Positions 1-9,008 of a stretch of DNA of 41,939 nucleotides are shown here, in pieces. The stretch covers positions 1-41,939 of the forward strand of contig JAGASY010000129.1 in NCBI GenBank assembly GCA_017621515.1. Direction: 5' to 3'. Origin of the DNA: Bacteroidaceae bacterium. Lineage in GTDB: Bacteria; Bacteroidota; Bacteroidia; Bacteroidales; Bacteroidaceae. Each line of letters starts with the position of its first letter. Position 1 is the first letter of the stretch. Both the position numbers and the translations under genes were made by a program. The notes under the pieces were generated by a model. It did not search any database, was not told where the DNA came from, and saw only the letters and a list, made by a program, of their open reading frames with translations.

Positions 1-1
1 A

Positions 2-232
2 AAAAACGTATTCAAAATTTTTTTTATGGGACATCATTTACAACCTGTCGATACAAAACTTTTGCCTATATATCACGAGACAAGACAGATGCATATTGTT
101 GACATTGACAATCATGGAATGACTTGGCTGTCGGGCGAAAACATAATTGGAATGCTCGACGGAAACAATATAGAATATGTTCCCATACCTACAAAACAGG
201 GTAACTTCTGCATCTTCATGTATATCCCCTGA
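2..232 (+). CDS. C-terminal fragment of an unrecognised protein
   Basis: The frame is open from the first bases of the window to a TAA at 230-232, so it probably continues upstream of the window; an internal ATG lies at 26. The readable 68 residues from that ATG contain no motif that I recognise. They are weakly hydrophilic, without a membrane segment, and end in a short aromatic tail. The next gene is on the opposite strand and converges with it. It could be the end of a larger protein or a chance open frame; function is not inferred. Confidence 0.35.
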   Translation, partial: KNVFKIFFMGHHLQPVDTKLLPIYHETRQMHIVDIDNHGMTWLSGENIIGMLDGNNIEYVPIPTKQGNFCIFMYIP

Positions 233-288
233 AAACGGAATATCATAGAAAGAAGCAAAAGCTACCCTGTTAATATATTTACTACAGA

Positions 289-1077
289 CTACTCTTCCGT
301 ATTCTGCATTTCATTATTATTGTCAAATGCAGCCTCCGGCACTGAATAGTTGTCTAAGTTCGCAGATGCAGAATCCGTATTCTCCTGAATTTTGTTCTCG
401 TTTTTCATAGACAACAAACTTGCAGCAGCAGAAACCTCTCCGTTGTCCTCCACATTTCTGTGAGAATTATCACCCTCAATAAATTTAAATTCAAAGTTAG
501 CACTCTTGGCTGACGGAAACTGGCTTCTTGAGTCAACATCTTGTCTGTTACGAAGATGATTGACAATACGGTTGTAGCAGTCCATTCCGCTATGCGCTTT
601 AAGACGAACCTTAAAACGAGTATCCTTATATTGAAATTTATTGGTATCGCGTATAAGAACCACACGCTTAAACATCAGGCTCGCCTCATACCAACCTTCA
701 CGTTCTTCATTCAACACATCTGCAACCGAGCGTTTACGTTCCGGCTGAATAAAAGCAGGTCTTTCCATGCGCTGTTCACGACGCATCTGCTCCATACGCT
801 TAAACTCATCAAGCGACTTGGCATCTGTTTTAAGAAACAGCACATAATTGTTGTAGCTTACCTTCAAACGAAACGGATAAGCATTATTCGACTCCAAAAA
901 AGAAGCAATACGTCCTGCAACACTGGCATCTGTCTTTATCTCACGTATTGTTTCAAGAAAAGCCATTGCCTCACCGACACTTCTGGCAAGTGTCTCGTGA
1001 TCAAAATATCTTACGTATAAATTCATATAAATATAAAAAAGGTCTTTTTTATCCAATGCCAACTCCTGACTCCACAA
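289..1077 (-). CDS. conserved hypothetical protein (262 aa)
   Basis: The product is soluble, with no signal peptide or membrane segment. The N-terminal two thirds look folded (alternating helices and strands, rich in Phe, Tyr and Arg). The last ~60 residues are Asn-, Glu- and Ser-rich and look disordered. A TTG at 1077 gives 262 residues; an in-frame ATG at 1026 would give 245. A TAnnTTTG box on the minus strand at 1101-1108 fits a short leader before the TTG. The gene follows the rsmF-like gene on the same strand after about 200 bases, so it probably has its own promoter. No family was recognised. Confidence 0.6.
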   Translation of the reverse strand: MWSQELALDKKDLFYIYMNLYVRYFDHETLARSVGEAMAFLETIREIKTDASVAGRIASFLESNNAYPFRLKVSYNNYVLFLKTDAKSLDEFKRMEQMRREQRMERPAFIQPERKRSVADVLNEEREGWYEASLMFKRVVLIRDTNKFQYKDTRFKVRLKAHSGMDCYNRIVNHLRNRQDVDSRSQFPSAKSANFEFKFIEGDNSHRNVEDNGEVSAAASLLSMKNENKIQENTDSASANLDNYSVPEAAFDNNNEMQNTEE

Positions 1078-1100
1078 GGTTGCATTGTATTTTCATTGTG

Positions 1101-1108
1101 CAAAGATA
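1101..1108 (-). promoter_or_regulatory. candidate Bacteroidetes -7 box
   Basis: TATCTTTG read on the minus strand matches the Bacteroidetes sigma-ABfr -7 consensus TAnnTTTG. It lies 23 bases upstream of the TTG start of the hypothetical gene at 289-1077. No clear -33 TTTG was found at the usual spacing. Confidence 0.4.
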
Positions 1109-1280
1109 GTAAATAGAAATCAAAACATTATGCTTATTTATCGGTAAAACCAACATTATTTCAAATAAAAATAGTATCGACAACAAACAGCATACTGTCC
1201 AATATGGGAACTATCATCTTCTTGATATAGGAATAAATGTCTATTTTTCCATGACATTTAGAGCCTGTATAGGGGAAGAT

Positions 1281-2678
1281 TCACACACAAACTATATTTT
1301 CAGGCAAATATCCGCTGCGGATGCGCCATTCCTGCGGATATAAGTTGTTCGCTCTGCTTCCCAGATTCTTCACAAAACCAAGAGGAATGTCATGGTATGT
1401 CACAATCACAAAACCATGCTCTATATCTGCCGGAAGAACCACCGCTTCGGTGCGCAGATACGCAATAGCCTGTTCAAGCGTCAGTTCCACAGAAGGAAAG
1501 GCATCTCTGTTTAACAATGTACTCATGGCAAGTGAATGTGAAGGTTGCAAGGTCTTGCCCTTTACGCTTGCCAATGTCACACCATAGTAGAGAACCGTGA
1601 GACTGTCGCGTATTGCATCAAGCAGAACGGAATGACATGCAGGAAAGGCTGTGAACTTATCTCCTTCTGACATGAAGTTCAGGCTATATGCCCCTTTGAC
1701 CCACTCTTTCAGTTCTTTCGGCACAGATTGCAGCTGCTGTTTCTTTCTCTCCTTACGCTTTCCGGATTTTTTCTGCGGCAGAAAAACTTCTGCATCTTCC
1801 GGCTTACGCAATATACTGATGAAGAATCCTTCACCGACATTCCTGTGAGGAAAGAAATGACAAACATCCATATCTCTTCCTGCCATAAAACATCCGGCAA
1901 TATTCCAGTCTTTCTCTGCACAGCACGGCAATATTTCCGCTCCCAGTTCTTCCGCAATCCACAGTACGTTCTCCTCATCTTCCTTCATATTGAACGTACA
2001 CGTACTATAAACCAACAGGCCTCCGGGCTTCAGACATTGCCATATATCGCCCACAATTTCCCGCTGACGTCGGCAGCAAATATCCACATTGCTTACGCTC
2101 CATTCCTTCACCGCCTGTTCATCCTTACGGAACATGCCTTCACCGGAACACGGTGCATCACACACAATGACATCAAACACTGTCCCCAAGGCCTGAAAGT
2201 CGGCAGCATGATTGTGGGTCACTATCACATGAGGATTTCCCCACTTCGTCATATTCTCAGCCAACACATTTGCGCGCTGCCGTACAACCTCATTAGCCAC
2301 AAGCAGAGAACCTTCCGGCAACGCATCTATAGCAAGTGTGGATTTTCCTCCGGGAGCAGCACATAAATCAAGTGCTACGACCGGTCTTCCGCAGACATAC
2401 TTTCTCAACAAAAAGTCCAGATACATGGATGATGCCTCCTGTACATAGTATCCTCCCGCATGAAAAACCGGATCAAAGGTAAATGTGGGGCGGGATTCAA
2501 GATAAAATCCGGGACGACACCAAGGCACACACTCGCCCCGACGTTCTTTCATCCATTTCAAAGAGTTATATCTTATGCTCACAGGAGACTGTTCTTCAAG
2601 CGAAGCAACAAACCGCGCATATTCTTCCGCACCAAGCATCTGGCGCATGTATTCAGTAAAATCTTCAGGCAACCACAT
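1281..2678 (-). CDS. RsmF/NOL1-NOP2-Sun family rRNA (cytosine-C5) methyltransferase
   Basis: This is a SAM-dependent RNA m5C methyltransferase that probably modifies 16S rRNA. The SAM-binding motif DLCAAPGGKST lies near residue 105. Motif IV, DAPCSGEGMF, is at about 174-183 with the release cysteine C177. Motif VI, YSTCTFN, contains the nucleophile C227. The C-terminal ~180 residues resemble the PUA-like RNA-binding region of RsmF-type enzymes, and 465 residues is normal for that subgroup. The ATG at 2678 is the natural start. It lies 49 bases downstream of the PorE-like gene, which runs the same way, so the two may be cotranscribed. The exact rRNA target cannot be read from sequence. Confidence 0.93.
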   Translation of the reverse strand: MWLPEDFTEYMRQMLGAEEYARFVASLEEQSPVSIRYNSLKWMKERRGECVPWCRPGFYLESRPTFTFDPVFHAGGYYVQEASSMYLDFLLRKYVCGRPVVALDLCAAPGGKSTLAIDALPEGSLLVANEVVRQRANVLAENMTKWGNPHVIVTHNHAADFQALGTVFDVIVCDAPCSGEGMFRKDEQAVKEWSVSNVDICCRRQREIVGDIWQCLKPGGLLVYSTCTFNMKEDEENVLWIAEELGAEILPCCAEKDWNIAGCFMAGRDMDVCHFFPHRNVGEGFFISILRKPEDAEVFLPQKKSGKRKERKKQQLQSVPKELKEWVKGAYSLNFMSEGDKFTAFPACHSVLLDAIRDSLTVLYYGVTLASVKGKTLQPSHSLAMSTLLNRDAFPSVELTLEQAIAYLRTEAVVLPADIEHGFVIVTYHDIPLGFVKNLGSRANNLYPQEWRIRSGYLPENIVCV

Positions 2679-2727
2679 GATTATAAATCTATTTTCATTA
2701 TGAAAAAAAAATCAGAGACGAGAAGAA

Positions 2728-4791
2728 TCAAAAATCAAAATACTCATCTTCTTCATCCTCTTTCTTCTGAGCCTTCCGCTCCTCCTCTTCAAGATTGTAT
2801 TCCTGCAAGGTAGTACCGTATGTGGTACGCAGAACCTTGAACTCCGTGCGTCGGTTCAGTGCATTACAGATTTCCTGCTCCTCCTCTGTATGCTTCTTGA
2901 TATAATCTTCCGTCAAGGTATCATTTTCATTGAGGAACTTGTATGTTTCTGTCAATTTCTTGCGTATCACTTTCGGACGGCTCTCTCCATATCCAACAGC
3001 GGTAAGCCTGTCTTTCTTTATTCCATGTTCGATAAGATAGTTCACAACCGACTCCGCCCTTCGCTGCGAAAGACGCTCGTTATAGGCATCATTGCCCCTA
3101 TAGTCGCAATGCGCACTCAGTTCTATGGTGATATTGGGATTCTCCGTCATCATCACCACAAGTTTGTCAAGTGCTTCAGTCGATTCCGGTGTAAGATCAG
3201 CCTTGTCGAACTCATAGAAAATATTATCTATCAAGACCGGAACATTGATTGGTGGAAGCGGAAACTGCAATGTATATTCTTCGCTATGCTCAGAAGGAGC
3301 CACCGTCAGCTCCTGTTTGACATTCAGATAGCCTTTGCATGTTCCGAGAAATACATATTCCACACCCGGTTTCAGTACTTTTGTGAACGAACCGTCTCCT
3401 TTTACACTCAATTTTTCATTCGTACCGTCATTGCCGACCATATACACCAGTCCCTCTGGCAATTCATATCCGTCCTTCTCATACACCCATCCGGTGACAG
3501 TCTGCAACACTTCAGGAAGTTCAAAACTGAATATATGCTCCCATCCTTTTCCGTCATTACGGTTTGAACAAAAGAATCCACGGTTGTGAAATCCTTCAAA
3601 TGTCATGCCGAAATCATCGCCACTCGAATTGAGCGGGAACTGCTGATTTTCCACAATCCAGCCTCTCACAGAGTCTGGCACAGCTTTCAGAATATCCAAT
3701 CCTCCCATTCCCGGATGTCCGTCCGAAGAGAAATACAAGTCTCCGTTAGGACGGAACGAAGGAAACATTTCATCTCCCGGAGTGTTGATAGGTCTTCCAA
3801 GATTCTCTACACCTCCAAAACCGGAATCAAAGATTCTCACCCGCCAAATGTCCAGACCGCCGACACCTCCCGGCATGTCACTGACAAAATACATCCACTT
3901 GCCATCGGGTGAAATGGCAGGATGTGCATACGACGACAAAGTATCTTTCGAAATTTCACACTTCTTCGGTGTTCCCCATGAGGCATCACTACGTGCCGAC
4001 TCCCAAATCTCAGCATAGCGAGGATAATCGGGGTCACTGCTGCAACGCGTGAAATACATGGTTTTGCCATCAGGGGATATGCAGCTCGCCCCTTCGTCAT
4101 ATTCCGTATTCACTTCAGACTCTATGACCTCCGGTTGCTTCCATTTCCCGTTTTCATCTTTTCTTGAAAAAAACAAGTCACCGTACTTTACTCCGGTTAT
4201 GCCGCTCAGTTCGTCTCCGTTAGCATCGTTCCGGGTAGAAGAAAACACAAGCTGGTCAGCCTCATCACCCACAAGCATCGGCGAATAATCTGTCCGGCGA
4301 GAATTAAATATCGCTTCTTTCTTTATCTTATATAAATTAGGATTAGACTTCCACTGCGGAGCCAACTCACATGACAACAGACCACTGCGTGCAAGTTCGT
4401 TCCCCGGGTCTTTTTCCAGATATAACTTGAAATTCTGCATTGCAGCTTTGTAGTTTCCAATCTTCAATTGCTGCTGTGCCAAATAGAAAAGAGCCGTACT
4501 GTCCGGACAATTATAACGCACGGCATTCTGATATGCAGCAACTGCCTTCTGTGCATAGTTTATGCGCCTGTAGCAATCGCCCATCTTATAGGCTCTCACA
4601 GCGCGCTTGTCCCTTTCCTTCGGAGAAGTTCTCGAATAAGACTTCTTGTAATAGGTTGCCGCCTGATAGTACTCGCCTATGGCATAGCTCTGTTCGCCTT
4701 TCTTGAAAGGGATATTCTCATTGCTGCATGAAGCCAAAGCCCATACACACAAGAAGAACATCACATAATATGTCTGTTTAATATTTTTCAC
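2728..4791 (-). CDS. PorE-like OmpA-family lipoprotein (TPR + PD40 propeller + OmpA)
   Basis: This is a predicted outer-membrane lipoprotein that binds peptidoglycan. A signal peptide ends in the lipobox ALASC with the lipid-attached Cys at residue 22. Next come TPR-like helices (~30-135), repeated PD40/WD40-like strands forming a beta-propeller (~165-420; motifs such as ISPDGKTMYFT), a CarboxypepD_reg-like domain (~430-515), and an OmpA C-terminal domain (~535-655). That domain has FDKADLT, AHCDYRGND and NRRTEF, which hold the Asp and Arg contacts for peptidoglycan. An acidic tail ends the protein. This architecture matches PorE of Porphyromonas gingivalis, a type IX secretion lipoprotein, but Bacteroidales without T9SS carry paralogues too. 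The start is GTG at 4791; the signal peptide needs it. topB ends 47 bases upstream. Confidence 0.9.
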   Translation of the reverse strand: MKNIKQTYYVMFFLCVWALASCSNENIPFKKGEQSYAIGEYYQAATYYKKSYSRTSPKERDKRAVRAYKMGDCYRRINYAQKAVAAYQNAVRYNCPDSTALFYLAQQQLKIGNYKAAMQNFKLYLEKDPGNELARSGLLSCELAPQWKSNPNLYKIKKEAIFNSRRTDYSPMLVGDEADQLVFSSTRNDANGDELSGITGVKYGDLFFSRKDENGKWKQPEVIESEVNTEYDEGASCISPDGKTMYFTRCSSDPDYPRYAEIWESARSDASWGTPKKCEISKDTLSSYAHPAISPDGKWMYFVSDMPGGVGGLDIWRVRIFDSGFGGVENLGRPINTPGDEMFPSFRPNGDLYFSSDGHPGMGGLDILKAVPDSVRGWIVENQQFPLNSSGDDFGMTFEGFHNRGFFCSNRNDGKGWEHIFSFELPEVLQTVTGWVYEKDGYELPEGLVYMVGNDGTNEKLSVKGDGSFTKVLKPGVEYVFLGTCKGYLNVKQELTVAPSEHSEEYTLQFPLPPINVPVLIDNIFYEFDKADLTPESTEALDKLVVMMTENPNITIELSAHCDYRGNDAYNERLSQRRAESVVNYLIEHGIKKDRLTAVGYGESRPKVIRKKLTETYKFLNENDTLTEDYIKKHTEEEQEICNALNRRTEFKVLRTTYGTTLQEYNLEEEERKAQKKEDEEDEYFDF

Positions 4792-4838
4792 TATCGTGCC
4801 CTACTTTTATATAAGGTATAAACGAACTTTCATCTTGT

Positions 4839-7007
4839 TTATTGTTTATCAGACACATCTTCAAAAGGACGTCTGAACGTACACCCTTCCTTCCAGCGTG
4901 AACATCCGTATGCTGTCTTTCCTTTAATGATGTGCCCTTCCTTGCATTCCGGACACGGCAAACCAACCCACTCATCGCCTCCATTCTCCTGCATATCAGT
5001 CGCCCTACTCTGTTTTTCTCCTTTCGGACGGAAGCCTGCAACCGTGCGCAAAGGGTCCACCGTCTTTGGCTGCTCCGAATGAACAGTTTCCATAACCTGC
5101 TTTCCTTCTCCGGCAGGAGTCTTAGGCTTTCTCGGAGTAGCCGCTTTCTTCTCACCCTCGTTTCCTCCCTTCGGTGGACGCTTTTTCTTTCCCGCTTTCA
5201 GGTCTTCCTCCGTGGTGAGTGCAACACGACGGTTGGAATTATCCGAGCGCACTGCGTTTACAATATCGACCACCATCTGTTTCAATTCATCAAGGAATTG
5301 TCTGGCATCATACTTCTTCTTCTCTATCTCACGAAGCTTCTTCTCCCATATTCCAGTCAGCTCAGCACTCTTCAGAAGTTCCTCATGAATAAGTCCGATG
5401 AGTTCCATCCCTGTGGGAGTAGGTACAATACTTTTTCTTTCTTTCCTTATATATCTGCGCTTGAACAGTGTTTCAATAATCGCCGCACGTGTAGATGGAC
5501 GTCCGATTCCGTTCTCTTTCAGAGCATCCCTCAGTTCTTCGTTATCGACAAACTTCCCGGCAGTCTCCATCGCACGCAGAAGCGTGGCTTCCGTGTAGAG
5601 CTTCGGCGGAGTAGTCCATTTCTCCATCAGTGAAGGCGAGTGCGGACCGCTCTCACCTTTTACGAACACAGGCAACGTCTTCTCTTCTTCCGCATTTTTC
5701 AAATCCTCCTCCGTCTGCCTGTCTTTTGCGAATATCACCCGCCATCCCTGTTCCGTAATCTGTTTTCCCGTTGCCTTAAAATCGACATCTTCTACACGTC
5801 CCATGACTGTTGTTGAAAGGAATTTGCAATCAGGATAGAACACAGCGATGAATGTACGTGCCACAAGATCATAGACATTACGTTCCATGTCCGTAAGATT
5901 CTGAGCCGGCACTCCTGTCGGTATTATGGCATGGTGGTCAGTCACCTTCGACGAATCGAACACTTTCTTGCTCTTCAGCAGTTTCTGCCCGTAAAGCGGT
6001 GCTGTAAATGCCTCATAACCGCGTATGCCCATCAGAATATTTGCACATTTAGGATATATGTCATCACTAAGAAATGTAGTATCTACACGCGGATAGGTAG
6101 TAAACTTCTTTTCATACAGACTCTGTATCAATTGGAGCGTGAGGTCTGCCGAATATCCGAACTTTCTGTTACAATCCACTTGCAGCGAAGTGAGGTCGTA
6201 GAGTCTCGGCGGAGCCTCACTACCCTTCTTTGCCGATATATCCGTCACAATGAAAGGTGCATACTTGACTTTCTCCAAAAACTCCTCACCTTCCTGTTGC
6301 GACGTGAACTTACCTTTTGTAGCCGAAAATGTAGTTTCGCGATAAACTGTCGATAAAATCCAATACTGTTCCGGTTGGAAATTATCAATCTCCTGCTGTC
6401 TGCGCACAATAAGGGCAAGAGTCGGTGTCTGCACACGTCCTATCGAAAGCACCTGCTTGTACTGCCCATACTTCAATGTATATAAACGAGTGGCATTCAT
6501 CCCGAGCGTCCAGTCACCGATAGCACGGCTCAACCCAGCCTCATAAAGTGACTGATATTCGCTCTGATCTTTCAATGTCTTAAAGCCTTCCCTTATCGCC
6601 TCTTCCGTCAGCGACGAAATCCAAAGCCTCTTCACCGGACATTTAGCCCCTGCTTTCTGCATCACCCACCTCTGTATCAGTTCTCCTTCCTGCCCGGCAT
6701 CACCGCAATTCACTATGCCATCCGCATTTTTCATCAGACGTTCAATGATGCCAAATTGCTTCTTCACTCCGTCGTCTTCCTTCAGCTTGATACCATAACG
6801 CTGAGGTATCATAGGCAAGTCCCATACATCCCAGCGTTTCCATAGCGGAGTATATTCATGCGGTTCCTTCAGCTCACACAGATGTCCAAAAGTCCATGTG
6901 ACCTGATAGCCGTTGCCTTCCATGTATCCTTCGTGCGAACTGGTTGCCCCTATGACAGCAGCAATATCTCGTGCCACACTCGGTTTCTCCGCAATGCAAA
7001 CAATCAT
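4839..7007 (-). CDS. topB: DNA topoisomerase III
   Basis: This type IA topoisomerase decatenates DNA by single-strand passage. The TOPRIM domain opens the protein (IAEKPSVARDIA, catalytic Glu near residue 7) and continues with the metal-binding stretch CGDAGQEGELI near residue 100. The active-site tyrosine is Y305 in TTYPRVDT. The motif SIGRVQTPTLALI is also typical. After a basic Lys-, Pro- and Gly-rich linker, the C-terminus carries a zinc-ribbon-like CPEC...C...C module. The length of 722 residues fits Bacteroidetes TopB. The start at 7007 is ATG. The PorE-like gene follows after 47 bases, suggesting an operon. Such enzymes also occur on conjugative elements, but the neighbours here look chromosomal. 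Confidence 0.95.
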   Translation of the reverse strand: MIVCIAEKPSVARDIAAVIGATSSHEGYMEGNGYQVTWTFGHLCELKEPHEYTPLWKRWDVWDLPMIPQRYGIKLKEDDGVKKQFGIIERLMKNADGIVNCGDAGQEGELIQRWVMQKAGAKCPVKRLWISSLTEEAIREGFKTLKDQSEYQSLYEAGLSRAIGDWTLGMNATRLYTLKYGQYKQVLSIGRVQTPTLALIVRRQQEIDNFQPEQYWILSTVYRETTFSATKGKFTSQQEGEEFLEKVKYAPFIVTDISAKKGSEAPPRLYDLTSLQVDCNRKFGYSADLTLQLIQSLYEKKFTTYPRVDTTFLSDDIYPKCANILMGIRGYEAFTAPLYGQKLLKSKKVFDSSKVTDHHAIIPTGVPAQNLTDMERNVYDLVARTFIAVFYPDCKFLSTTVMGRVEDVDFKATGKQITEQGWRVIFAKDRQTEEDLKNAEEEKTLPVFVKGESGPHSPSLMEKWTTPPKLYTEATLLRAMETAGKFVDNEELRDALKENGIGRPSTRAAIIETLFKRRYIRKERKSIVPTPTGMELIGLIHEELLKSAELTGIWEKKLREIEKKKYDARQFLDELKQMVVDIVNAVRSDNSNRRVALTTEEDLKAGKKKRPPKGGNEGEKKAATPRKPKTPAGEGKQVMETVHSEQPKTVDPLRTVAGFRPKGEKQSRATDMQENGGDEWVGLPCPECKEGHIIKGKTAYGCSRWKEGCTFRRPFEDVSDKQ

Positions 7008-7243
7008 ATTATTTTGTAGTTTTTTTATTTGTTCTTGTTTATAAAATCTTCATGACACATGCAGATATTCAAAAAACATATAACCGAATAACCACATACA
7101 AGCATCTATCTTAAAAAACAATGCTGAGAAGATTTATGCCTAAAGATTTGCAAAAATAAATAAAATCAATGAGCTTTTGCACAGACAAAATAAAGTATTT
7201 ATGTTTTTCTTCTACATTAATGCCTCAATAAAAGAAACAACAA

Positions 7244-7816
7244 TTAGCGAACACTTGTATGGCGAAACACTTCATTGTATTTTATAACGGGAATGCCGAA
7301 ACATCCGTCCGATACAGAGAACATCAACGTATCGCCTTCATGCAATCGTCTATATCGGGTACAATCTACCTGAAATTCCTTGTCAAGACCATTGTCAAAC
7401 TTCACCTTCACATAATACACATAATAAGCATCGCCCGGTACATAGCGATTACGAGACACACGAGGTTTTTTGTGCCTGACTTTTGTGAATTTTTCCTTCA
7501 CCACAGATTTTTCCGTGTATCCACCCTCGTCGGCGGCAAAGGCATAATTGCAGATATAGAACAATGCCAGACTGACAACACCAGTACATACGGAGTGGCA
7601 CAGATAGTTGGGAAGGAAATTTGTGAATCCAGTAATCCGCATCCACAGCCTCAAATTCCACAGGAATGTGCCCGACACCAAAGCTAACAAAGCGAAGTAT
7701 GCCACAGATATGCCGAAATCGACCAGCGTATATTGTGATAGAATGTAAGCTACTGTGCCCAACAAGCCAATAACAAATGTCGTAATTATAAAAAAAACAC
7801 GGCTGTTCTTTTTCAT
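7244..7816 (-). CDS. small membrane protein of unknown function
   Basis: The predicted 190-residue protein has three membrane segments (about 8-28, 33-55 and 70-92). A basic stretch and a soluble C-terminal domain of about 90 residues, rich in Tyr and Val, follow. The ATG at 7816 is preferred; an in-frame GTG two codons upstream is possible. The gene is divergent from the M48 protease gene, with about 135 bases between their starts. I do not recognise a family. The tail looks beta-rich and could face either the periplasm or the cytoplasm. Confidence 0.6.
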   Translation of the reverse strand: MKKNSRVFFIITTFVIGLLGTVAYILSQYTLVDFGISVAYFALLALVSGTFLWNLRLWMRITGFTNFLPNYLCHSVCTGVVSLALFYICNYAFAADEGGYTEKSVVKEKFTKVRHKKPRVSRNRYVPGDAYYVYYVKVKFDNGLDKEFQVDCTRYRRLHEGDTLMFSVSDGCFGIPVIKYNEVFRHTSVR

Positions 7817-7843
7817 TGCCACTTCTATTTTGATTTTATTTCA

Positions 7844-7851
7844 TACCTTTG
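7844..7851 (+). promoter_or_regulatory. candidate -7 box for the M48 protease gene
   Basis: TACCTTTG matches TAnnTTTG and lies about 100 bases before the preferred ATG of the protease gene. A -33 box at normal spacing was not evident. Confidence 0.4.
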
Positions 7852-7951
7852 TGAAAGAATATACCACATCATAATAATCACGGTCAAAAACATCCGGCAT
7901 GATGTAGCGTATATAACCTCAGTGAATGTAAAATTACCCAATAATAATGAT

Positions 7952-8761
7952 ATGAAAAAAACATTCTCTAAAATTTTCATGGCAACAGCATTTTTTGCCA
8001 TCACCGCCCCTGCATTCGGGCAGCTCAACATCAGTAAAGCCATTGGCGGAGCAACAAAAGCAGTACAGGCATTAACCCTTACGGATGCCCAAATGGCAGA
8101 CTATGTAAAGGAATCCGTTGAATGGATGGACAAAAACAACCCTGTGCTTCCCGAGGACAACGCATATACCAAACGTCTAAGAAGGCTCACGGAAGGCATT
8201 ACTGAAGCAGACGGAATACCTTTGAATTTCAAGGTGTACAACGTGACGGATGTCAACGCTTTTGCGTGTCCTGACGGCAGTGTACGCGTATTCTCATCAC
8301 TCATGGACATCATGAACGACGACGAACTTCTCGGAGTTATCGGACACGAGATTGGGCACGTGCTCAAGCGTCACTCCAAGAACGCTTTTAAGAACGAGCT
8401 GCTTACAGGAGCACTGAAAGACGCTGTAGCATCTACCGGAGGTAAGGCTGCTGCACTGACCGACTCGCAACTCGGTTCTTTGGGACAGTCGCTCATGAGC
8501 GCGAAGTTCTCTCAGAAACAAGAGAAGGAAGCAGACGACTGCGGTTACGATTTTCTTGTATCAAAAGGTAAGAACCCATGGGGCATTGTAATGTCTTTTG
8601 AAAAGCTCATGAGTATGGAAAACAACTCCGGCTCCACTCAAAGCTACATACAAAAGATGTTCTCTTCACACCCTGACACAAAGAAGCGTATCGAGCGCAT
8701 GACAAAGCGTTGCGAGGCTGACGGCATAGCACGCCCTGCCGCAACTGCTAACGAGAAATAA
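7952..8761 (+). CDS. M48-family zinc metalloprotease, exported
   Basis: The mature protein is probably periplasmic or membrane-associated and takes part in envelope protein quality control, like BepA/LoiP-type M48 proteases. The preferred ATG at 7952 starts a good signal peptide (MKKTFSK, a hydrophobic stretch, then AFGQ); an ATG 30 bases earlier would place polar residues before it. The zinc motif HEIGH is at residues 132-136, and the third ligand E193 lies in EKEADDCGYDF. A C-terminal SSHPDTKKRIERM segment is also typical of the family. The length of 269 residues fits single-domain members without TPR. A strong hairpin terminator follows 37 bases after the stop, so the gene is probably monocistronic. 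Confidence 0.92.
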   Translation: MKKTFSKIFMATAFFAITAPAFGQLNISKAIGGATKAVQALTLTDAQMADYVKESVEWMDKNNPVLPEDNAYTKRLRRLTEGITEADGIPLNFKVYNVTDVNAFACPDGSVRVFSSLMDIMNDDELLGVIGHEIGHVLKRHSKNAFKNELLTGALKDAVASTGGKAAALTDSQLGSLGQSLMSAKFSQKQEKEADDCGYDFLVSKGKNPWGIVMSFEKLMSMENNSGSTQSYIQKMFSSHPDTKKRIERMTKRCEADGIARPAATANEK

Positions 8762-8797
8762 TGTATAGTCACACCGTGACACCATACGTATGACATG

Positions 8798-8841
8798 TAT
8801 TAGGTTCATCGCTACGAATGTAGGATGAACCTAATATTTTT
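8798..8841. terminator. strong hairpin terminator
   Basis: TATTAGGTTCATC at 8798-8810 pairs perfectly with GATGAACCTAATA at 8824-8836. The intervening bases extend the stem (CTAC with GTAG, four-base loop GAAT). A T-run follows on the plus strand. It ends the protease transcript and could also serve the converging AraC gene. Confidence 0.85.
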
Positions 8842-9008
8842 AAATCCGATAGTCAAAAAGAAATAATTTTCGATTTTGATAATAGCAAGCATTATCGGAA
8901 ATGATATAGATGCGACTTGTTTGGAGACATCAGTCTCACAAGGGACTTCCGATGTCTTATTATAGGTAAATCCGATTCAGTTTAGCAGGTCATTTACAAA
9001 AAGACAAT

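Noticed and set aside
1257..1268. TTTAGAGCCTGT, matching the end of the MITE at 39077
   Set aside because: Only 12 bases match, with no second end nearby. It may be a remnant, but chance cannot be excluded.
2728..2813. Possible truncation of the PorE-like protein because of its odd acidic tail
   Set aside because: The OmpA domain is complete to NRRTEFKV, and acidic tails after it are plausible; the frame ends cleanly.
8841..8976. TAAATCCGAT occurring twice between the protease and AraC genes
   Set aside because: Two 10-base copies in AT-rich DNA without symmetry or spacing rule give no support for an operator.
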